Below, piece by piece: positions 5,293 to 12,015 of a stretch of 12,015 nucleotides of DNA (positions are counted from its first letter, which is position 1; each line of letters opens with the position of its first letter). The position numbers and the translations under genes are program-made. This stretch comes from an uncultured Fibrobacter sp. GTDB lineage: Bacteria; Fibrobacterota; Fibrobacteria; Fibrobacterales; Fibrobacteraceae. Below the pieces are notes generated by a model. That model saw only the letters and a program-made list of their open reading frames with translations. It ran no database searches and had not been told where the DNA came from. Location: assembly GCF_937877005.1 (NCBI RefSeq), contig NZ_CALEFV010000183.1, positions 1-12,015 of the forward strand, given 5' to 3'.

Positions 5293-7932
5293 ATGAAAAA
5301 AAATAAATTCGGCATGCGAGAACTGATTATTCTCCTCGTCATTGTTTTGTCTGCCTACACGGTATGGCCTTCTATCCAGGTTCACACCAAGAAGGGCGAA
5401 GAAAAGCAGACCTTCCTCAAGGAAAATCCGAAGGTGGGTGCAAAGTCCATCAACTTCGGCTTGGACCTTGCCGGCGGTACGGCCATTACGCTCGAAATCG
5501 ACAAGTCGAACATCAAGGGCGACGATATCAAGGACATTCAGGAACAGTCCCTCGAAATCATCCGTAACCGCGTTGACCAGTACGGTCTTTCTGAACCGCA
5601 GATTTCCCCGTCCGGCGACGACCGAATCGTGGTTGAACTGGCAGGCGTGGATGACTCCACTGCAAAGGCTCTCGTGGGTTCGACCGCTAAGCTTGAATTC
5701 AAGATCTTGGCCGAAGCCGAAAAGTTTACGCAGGTGGTTGGCCTCATTGACCAGTACCTGACCCGCCAGACGACCGACATCGTGGCTGATTCCGCCGCTA
5801 CGGATTCCACGGCTGCGCCAGCCAAGGATTCTACGGTCGCCAAGGATACGACCAAGACCCTTTCCGATGACGAATTGCTCGGCAAGGCTCCTGTCGCTGA
5901 AGTCGCTGCTACCGATTCCGCCAAGGATTCTGCTGCAGTCGAGGCTCAACCGGCATCTGAGGTCGGCGTTGCTCTTAGCGCTTACTACCTGAGTTTTGGT
6001 AACGGTGGCTTCATCGCTGAAGAAAACATCGAAAAGGTGAAGAAGCTCCTTGCTACCGAAGGTGTCCAGAAGCTGATTCCGCGCGATGTCGCTTTCGCTT
6101 TCGGCAGCGGTCTCGAACCGGTGCAGCGTGATTCCAAGATCAAGGCCAAGCGCCTTTACTTGCTCAAGCGCCGTGCCGAAATGGCCGGTGACGATGTGGT
6201 CGATGCTCGCCCCTACCGCGTGTCTGACGGTGTGAGCGCCGGTGAAGTGGCCGTGAGCCTCAAGTTCGGTGGCATTGGTCCTAAGAAGTTCTCTGCCGTG
6301 ACTGCCGCCAACATCGGCAAGCAGATGGCTATCGTGCTCGACAACCAGGTGATTTCTGCTCCGGTGATCCGTGACCGTATCCCGAACGGCGAAGCCCAGA
6401 TTACGGGTCTCGACGACATGGCCGAAGCTAACCGCCTCTCCGTGGTGCTCCGCGCCGGTGCCCTCAAGGCTCCGATGAAGATTATTGAAAGCCGCAGCGT
6501 GGGTGCAACCCTCGGTGAAGAAAACATTGTGCAGGGCTTCGGTTCCGGTGCTATCGGCCTTATCCTCTGCTTGGTGTTCATGGTTGCCTACTACCGCCTC
6601 GGTGGTCTTATTGCAAGCTTCGGTATGGTGATCAACACCTTGGTGACCGCCGCCGTGATGTCTGTGTTTAACGCTACGTTGACCTTGCCGGGTATCGCAG
6701 GCTTCATCCTCGTGGTCGGTATGTCTCTCGACGCCAACGTGATTATTTACGAACGTATTCGTGAAGAACTCAAGAACGGCCTGACTGCCCGCGCCGCCGT
6801 GGCCAAGGGTTACGAACGCGCCTTCGGTGCCATCTTGGACTCCAACTTGACCACCGTACTTACCGGCCTTATCCTTTATAAGATTGGTACGGGTTCTGTG
6901 AAGGGTTTCGGTCTTACTCTTACGATCGGTATCTTGACTTCCTTGTTCTGCGCAATCACGGTGACTCGCTCTATTCTTGACTGGCGTCTTGCCAAGGCTG
7001 ATCGTACCACGCTTTCGATTGGTTCCGGCTTCAAGGCCATCAACGAAGCGAACCTTCAGATCATTCCGAACCGCCGTCGTTTCGGTCTTGTTTCCATGAT
7101 CCTGATTGTGGCCTCTATCGCTTTCATTGCAGTCAAGGGCTTTGACTTCAGCATCGACTTCACTGGTGGTCAGGTTTATACCGTGCAGTATCAGGATAGC
7201 GAAAAGCATGAAAAGGACTTGAGCAAGGCTTTGTCTGCTGCCGGTATTTCTGGCACGAAGGTCCGTACGCTCGGCGGTACTTCTGCTAACTCCTATCAGA
7301 TTAGCATGCGCGCCTCTGACGACGCCCAGTTCGAACTCAAGATGGCTCAGGCCTTCGAAAAGGCCGGTCAGAAGTGTGAAATCGTCGCTAAGGACAATGT
7401 GGGTCCGACCATCGGTAAGGAACTGCGCTTCAACGCGATCCTCTCTGTGATTCTCGCATGGCTCGGCATTCTGATTTACGTGTGGTTCCGCTTCGGTAAG
7501 TTCGGTCTCGGCTTCGGTGTCGCGGCCGTGCTCGGCCTGGTACACGATACCGTGATTACGCTTGGCTTTATCTCCGCCTTCGGTCTTTCCTTCGATGGCG
7601 CCTTGATTGCCTCGCTCCTCACCATGATCGGTTACTCTGTGAACGACACCATCGTGAACTTCGACCGTATTCGTGAAAACACTGCCGTGTATGGTTCCAG
7701 CAACTTTGCCGAAACCATCAACAAGTCCCTGAACCAGTGCTTCAGCCGTACCATGGTGACCTCTCTCACGACCTTGTTCGTGTGCGTGATCCTCGCCGTG
7801 ATGGGTGGTTCTTCCATCCGCGACTTCGGCTTGGTCCAGTGCTTCGGTATCCTTATCGGTACCTACTCTTCTGTGTGCATCTGCTCTCCCGTGGTTCTCT
7901 GGTGGAGCAAGCGCTTCAAGAAGGGTGTGTAA
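5293..7932 (+). CDS. secDF: Protein-export membrane protein SecDF (fused)
   Basis: The 879-residue single chain contains SecD then SecF. These use the proton gradient to pull secreted proteins out of SecYEG on the outer face of the inner membrane. The SecD half has a first membrane helix at about 9-26, the P1 start FGLDLAGGT (55-63), the P1 end with LDNQVISAPV (349-358), and five helices over about 412-565 including GMSLDANVIIYERIREE (476-492), whose Asp480 matches the conserved charged residue of transmembrane segment 4. The SecF half has a helix at about 599-615, DFSIDFTGG (618-626), VGPTIGKEL (703-711), HDTVITLG (751-758) and VNDTIVNFDRIREN (783-796). About 60 residues rich in Asp, Ser, Ala and Thr (161-223) interrupt P1. 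The ATG at 5293 is chosen over the TTG at 5287 because AAGGGA (5281-5286) lies 6 bases upstream of it. yajC is not adjacent. A terminator follows. Confidence 0.97.
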   Translation: MKKNKFGMRELIILLVIVLSAYTVWPSIQVHTKKGEEKQTFLKENPKVGAKSINFGLDLAGGTAITLEIDKSNIKGDDIKDIQEQSLEIIRNRVDQYGLSEPQISPSGDDRIVVELAGVDDSTAKALVGSTAKLEFKILAEAEKFTQVVGLIDQYLTRQTTDIVADSAATDSTAAPAKDSTVAKDTTKTLSDDELLGKAPVAEVAATDSAKDSAAVEAQPASEVGVALSAYYLSFGNGGFIAEENIEKVKKLLATEGVQKLIPRDVAFAFGSGLEPVQRDSKIKAKRLYLLKRRAEMAGDDVVDARPYRVSDGVSAGEVAVSLKFGGIGPKKFSAVTAANIGKQMAIVLDNQVISAPVIRDRIPNGEAQITGLDDMAEANRLSVVLRAGALKAPMKIIESRSVGATLGEENIVQGFGSGAIGLILCLVFMVAYYRLGGLIASFGMVINTLVTAAVMSVFNATLTLPGIAGFILVVGMSLDANVIIYERIREELKNGLTARAAVAKGYERAFGAILDSNLTTVLTGLILYKIGTGSVKGFGLTLTIGILTSLFCAITVTRSILDWRLAKADRTTLSIGSGFKAINEANLQIIPNRRRFGLVSMILIVASIAFIAVKGFDFSIDFTGGQVYTVQYQDSEKHEKDLSKALSAAGISGTKVRTLGGTSANSYQISMRASDDAQFELKMAQAFEKAGQKCEIVAKDNVGPTIGKELRFNAILSVILAWLGILIYVWFRFGKFGLGFGVAAVLGLVHDTVITLGFISAFGLSFDGALIASLLTMIGYSVNDTIVNFDRIRENTAVYGSSNFAETINKSLNQCFSRTMVTSLTTLFVCVILAVMGGSSIRDFGLVQCFGILIGTYSSVCICSPVVLWWSKRFKKGV

Positions 7933-7940
7933 TCCTTAAG

Positions 7941-7986
7941 TGTCATCCTGAACGAAGCCCGTAAGGGTGGAGTCGAAGGATCTAGA
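7941..7986. repeat. REP-like palindromic element
   Basis: The element begins TGTCATCCTGAACGAAG and ends AGTCGAAGGATCTAGA. Outer arms ATCCT (7945-7949) and AGGAT (7977-7981) are inverted, and an inner CCC-GTAA-GGG hairpin sits at 7958-7967. It resembles the CATCCTGA...GTCGAAGGATCT palindromes scattered through intergenic DNA of many unrelated bacteria. It lies between the secDF stop codon and its terminator, a usual place for such elements. Only one copy is in the window. Confidence 0.6.
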
Positions 7987-7989
7987 GAT

Positions 7990-8017
7990 AGCCTCGGTTC
8001 AAAACCGGGGCTTTTTT
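7990..8017 (+). terminator. Rho-independent terminator after secDF
   Basis: A 10-bp stem pairs 7990-7999 with 8003-8012 (one T·G) around a 3-base loop CAA, followed by T6 at 8012-8017. It starts 57 bases after the secDF stop codon. Confidence 0.9.
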
Positions 8018-8040
8018 ATATCTTTATTCTTTTTGTTTCA

Positions 8041-8075
8041 TACTGTCTACTGCTTACTGCCTACTAATTACTATA
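8041..8075 (+). repeat. Five tandem 7-bp units upstream of corA
   Basis: Five consecutive heptamers start with TACT: TACTGTC, TACTGCT, TACTGCC, TACTAAT, TACTATA. The last unit runs into the promoter core TATATTTA. The first three units differ from each other at only two positions. Confidence 0.7.
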
Positions 8076-8079
8076 TTTA
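8072..8079 (+). promoter_or_regulatory. Promoter core TATATTTA before corA
   Basis: A 7/8 match to TAnnTTTG, preceded by C, 25 bases before the corA ATG and just downstream of the secDF terminator, where a new promoter is needed. Confidence 0.42.
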
Positions 8080-8099
8080 CCCCCGTTCGATAAAGGGGG
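8080..8099 (+). promoter_or_regulatory. Leader hairpin covering the corA ribosome binding site
   Basis: CCCCC (8080-8084) can pair with GGGGG (8095-8099) across a 10-base loop. The G run lies 5 bases before the ATG at 8105 and is the only plausible Shine-Dalgarno element. If transcription starts at or before 8080 the hairpin would hide it; initiation around 8085 would remove the 5' arm. Confidence 0.4.
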
Positions 8100-8104
8100 C
8101 TCCT

Positions 8105-9040
8105 ATGCTCAAGAAGTACTACAAGATCGAATCGGGTCGCCTCGCTAGTGCCCCGAACGAAGATAGCGCCGACATCGTGATGATGGGTTCCTTGAGCCAA
8201 GAGCAACGTAGCGTGCTCGTTAAAGAGTACGAAATTACGGAACATACCATAGCTTCCGCATTCGACTCGGACGAGCTTTCCCGTATTGAGTACGACGACG
8301 ACTTTACCACCATCGTGTTTAAGAAACCAAAGAACTATTCCGCGAGCGACAACTTTCAGTTCCGCGTGGAATCTTTCGGTATCTTCATATTCAAGGACTG
8401 GGTACTGCTCTTGACGGACTCTGACATTCCTATCATGGACGAAAAGCGCTTTTCCAAAATTGATAGCTTGAATACTTTCGTGTTGCGCGTGTTGAGCTAC
8501 GCTATCTTCCACTTCAACGAGCATTTGAAGATTATCAACCGCATCAACGACGAGTTGGAACAGAAACTGCGCACGGCCATGGAAAACAAGTATCTGCTTT
8601 CTATGTTTAGCTTGAACAAGGGCTTGATTTACTATGTGAGCGCCTTGAACAGCAACGACACTCTCCTCAAGAAATTACAGATTGGCCGCAGTTTGAACTG
8701 GACCGAGGGAGAACGGGAACTGCTGGACGATATCGTGATTGAAAACCGCCAGAGCCTGCAGCAAGCTGAAATCTACGCCAACATTTTGACGTCCATGATG
8801 GATGCCCGCGCAAGCGTCATCAGCAACAACGTGAACACGCTGATGAAGAACCTCACCATCGTGACGATTTCTATTTCGCTCCCGACATTCTTCGCGAGCT
8901 TGTTCGGCATGAACGTGAAGCTGCCCTTCGGTATGAACGGTGATGCTTCCATAGGATCACCGCTCGCATTCTGGGCAATTATTGCGGTGTGTATTCTATC
9001 GGTGCTTGTTTTTATGGCGTTCTGGATGCGCCGTAAATAG
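8105..9040 (+). CDS. corA: CorA-family divalent metal-ion channel
   Basis: The 311-residue protein has the CorA layout: a soluble N-terminal alpha/beta domain (about 1-130), a long helical stalk (about 130-250), and two C-terminal membrane helices (about 250-267 and 286-306) separated by the signature GMN (268-270), with a basic tail (RRK). CorA proteins form pentamers in the inner membrane that admit Mg2+ and sometimes Co2+ or Ni2+. The loop after GMN lacks the MPEL of classical Mg2+ transporters. Instead it reads FGMNVKLPFGMNGD (267-280), with FGMN repeated 8 residues later. The ATG at 8105 matches the family N-terminus; a longer frame from 7967 would read through the secDF terminator. The gene has its own promoter candidate and leader hairpin. 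It ends 3 bases from the convergent polyprenyl synthase stop codon. Confidence 0.9.
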   Translation: MLKKYYKIESGRLASAPNEDSADIVMMGSLSQEQRSVLVKEYEITEHTIASAFDSDELSRIEYDDDFTTIVFKKPKNYSASDNFQFRVESFGIFIFKDWVLLLTDSDIPIMDEKRFSKIDSLNTFVLRVLSYAIFHFNEHLKIINRINDELEQKLRTAMENKYLLSMFSLNKGLIYYVSALNSNDTLLKKLQIGRSLNWTEGERELLDDIVIENRQSLQQAEIYANILTSMMDARASVISNNVNTLMKNLTIVTISISLPTFFASLFGMNVKLPFGMNGDASIGSPLAFWAIIAVCILSVLVFMAFWMRRK

Positions 9041-9043
9041 AGG

Positions 9044-10047
<1,004 letters not shown>

Positions 10048-10048
<1 letters not shown>

Positions 10049-11988
10049 TAGATATCCAGGTCGTTCAGGACCTTGTAGGCGTTGGATTCAATGAACTTGC
10101 GGCGCGGTTCCACATCTTCACCCATAAGCATGCTGAAAATCTGGTCGGCTGCGACGGCATCTTCCACATAGCACTGCTTCAGAAAACGCTTGGTTGGGTC
10201 CATGGTCGTTTCGGAAAGCTGTTCCGGCGACATTTCACCAAGACCTTTGAATCGGCTCACGGTCACGTTCTTCTTATCCTCGAGCTTGGCCATGGCTTCG
10301 TCCTTGTCGTTTTCATCGAACAAGTAGGTTTCCTTGGTGCCGACCTTGAGCTTGAACAGGGGCGGCATGGCGAGGAATACGTGACCTTCGTCGATGAGCG
10401 GGCGCATGTAGCGGAAGAAGAAGGTGAGGAGCAAAGTCTGAATGTGAGAGCCGTCCACATCAGCATCGGTCATGATGACGATCTTGTTGTAGCGGAGCTT
10501 TTCGAGCTTGCATTCGGTACCGAGCCCGCAACCGATGGCGTTCACCAGGTTCTGGATTTCTTCGGTGTCGAGTACGCGGTGAAGGCTTGCCTTTTCCACG
10601 TTCAAAATTTTACCACGCAACGGGAGAATGGCCTGGAACTCGCGGTTACGGCCCATCTTTGCAGAACCACCTGCAGAGTCACCTTCCACGATGAACAGTT
10701 CGCATTCCTTGGGGTCGCGGCTCGAGCAGTCGGCGAGCTTGCCCGGAAGTCCGCCACTTTCGAGAACGTTCTTGCGGCGGGCGAGGGTGCGGGCCTTGTG
10801 GGCCGCTTCGCGGGCCACGGCTGCGTTGTAGACCTTGTCCAAGATAATCTTGACGGCGGCCGGGTTTTCCTGGAAGTATTCTTCGAGCTTCGCACCGAAA
10901 GCGGAGGCGACATAGCCTGCAATTTCGGAGTTGCCGAGCTTGCGCTTGGTCTGGCCTTCGAACTGCGGCTGCGAGACCTTGATGGCAATTACGGCGGTGA
11001 GTCCTTCGCGGATATCGTCGGCGGTAATGGTAATGTCTTTCTTGCCCTTGGGCATTTCTTGCGCGAACTTGCTGATGACGCGGGTGAGGGCGGTCTTGAA
11101 GCCCGTCACGTGAGTTCCACCATCGTAGGTGTTCACGTTGTTCACGAAGCTAAAGAAGTTTTCCTGGTAGCCGTCGTTGTACCACATGGCCACTTCCAGC
11201 GGATACTGACCATCGGGAAGTACCAGGTGAATCGGATCCTGGAACAGCTTGGTGCGGTGTTCGTCCACATAGCGCACAAATTCGGAAACGCCACCCGGAT
11301 AGCAGAATGTATCGGTTTGCTTGTTTTCGGGGTCACGTTCGTCGGTAAGCGTCAGACGGAGTCCGCTCATCAAGAAGGCTAGTTCGCGGAAGCGTGTTGC
11401 GAGCGTATCGTACACATAAACGGTTTCGCTGAAAATTGTATCGTCCGGATAGAATTCGACAGAGGTTCCGGTCGTGCCGTCGCTTTCGCCGAGGTCCACC
11501 TGCGGACCGCACGGGACGCCGCGGGAAAATTCCTGTTGTACCACGCGGCCGTTACGGCGCACGGTAACAACCAGCTTGTTGGAAAGAGCGTTCACGCAGC
11601 TCACGCCCACGCCGTGCAAACCAGCGGAAACTTTGTACGAACTGTTGTTGAACTTGCCTCCGGCATGGAGCTTTGTCATCACGACTTGGATGGTACCGAC
11701 CTTTTCCTTGGGGTGAATATCGGTCGGAATGCCACGGCCGTTGTCGGTCACGCGGATGCCGTTACCCGGCAAAATGGTAATTTCAATGTGAGAGCAGAAT
11801 CCGGCCAGGGCTTCGTCCACGGAGTTGTCCACTACTTCCCAAACGAGGTGGTGCAGACCGCGGATGTCTGTCGAGCCGATATACATGGCCGGGCGCACGC
11901 GCACGGCTTCGAGGCCTTCCAAAACGGTAATGCTTGAGCCGCTGTAGTCTTCTTCGGCCTTTTTCATTTCTTCAGATTCTTCTGCCAT
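10048..11988 (-). CDS. gyrB: DNA gyrase subunit B
   Basis: This is the 646-residue ATPase subunit of DNA gyrase, which with GyrA introduces negative supercoils. The GHKL ATPase domain has EVVDNSVDEALAG (51-63; Glu51 general base, Asn55 binds Mg2+), TDNGRGIP (81-88), HAGGKF (108-113) and GLHGVGVS (123-130). The transducer domain has QTKRKLGN (346-353) with the ATP-contacting Lys348. The TOPRIM domain has VEGDSAGG (434-441; Glu435), PLRGKILNVEKA (456-467) and TDADVDGSH (507-515; Asp508, Asp510), then SRFKGLGEM (578-586). The GyrB-type tail contains EPRRKFIE (627-634). The protein belongs to the short GyrB class without the roughly 165-residue insert of E. coli GyrB (804 residues). AAGG lies 6 bases before the ATG. 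The promoter is outside the window. gyrB is first of a probable two-gene unit with the polyprenyl synthase gene. Confidence 0.98.
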
Positions 11989-12015
11989 TTTTTACCTTGT
12001 TTTCTTCTTCTAAAT

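Noticed and set aside
5242..7545. 767-codon ORF on the minus strand opposite secDF
   Set aside because: Its His/Asp/Glu-rich, low-similarity protein is the shadow of the strongly biased codon use of secDF, which carries all SecD and SecF motifs.
8041..8075. Tandem repeats as a CRISPR-like array
   Set aside because: Units are 7 bases with no spacers; nothing in the window resembles CRISPR repeats or cas genes.
7967..8104. 46-residue N-terminal extension of CorA
   Set aside because: It reads through the secDF terminator, the heptamer repeats and the promoter region; the family N-terminus fits the ATG at 8105.
10381..11382. 333-codon plus-strand ORF opposite gyrB
   Set aside because: Antisense to highly conserved GyrB; composition is a mirror of gyrB codons and no domain is recognisable.

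Overview
The window looks like a chromosomal segment of a Fibrobacter-like bacterium (FCB superphylum). This is an inference. It rests on a fused SecDF, a DPE2-type GH77 enzyme, a short (646-residue) GyrB, weak or absent Shine-Dalgarno sites at several starts, and a recurrent Bacteroidota-like promoter core (CTAnnTTTG/A) just upstream of several genes. No phage, insertion sequence, CRISPR array or other clear mobile element is visible.

Left part (1-1774): a tRNA-Cys(GCA) ends in a strong terminator. It is followed by a minus-strand gene for a small basic protein with a C-terminal AT-hook. An A/T-homopolymer-rich divergent intergenic region separates that gene from a plus-strand AlkD-family HEAT-repeat protein. 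The AlkD-like protein keeps the key Asp and Arg but has Arg in place of both tryptophans that cradle the lesion in Bacillus cereus AlkD. A strong terminator follows, then about 200 bases with the pairing pattern of a structured RNA, placed just before malQ.

Centre (1775-5292): an apparent two-gene alpha-glucan operon encodes a GH77 4-alpha-glucanotransferase with a DPE2-like insertion and a short cytoplasmic GH13 enzyme of neopullulanase/cyclomaltodextrinase type. Together they would remodel and hydrolyse intracellular maltodextrin or glycogen-derived oligosaccharides. The GH13 gene is visibly more GC-rich than malQ. A 240-base spacer follows, with a long imperfect hairpin and the secDF promoter.

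Right part (5293-12015): a single-chain SecDF protein-export motor is followed by a REP-like hairpin and a terminator. Next comes a CorA-family metal-ion channel gene with an unusual leader: five tandem 7-bp units run into the promoter, and a C5/G5 hairpin covers the ribosome binding site. On the opposite strand, gyrB and a long-chain polyprenyl diphosphate synthase gene are joined by a TAATG stop/start overlap. They converge on corA with 3 bases between the stop codons.

Most of the window is housekeeping. The items most worth a second look are the AlkD variant, the candidate structured RNA, the shared promoter core, the DPE2-like MalQ without starch-binding modules, and the corA leader.
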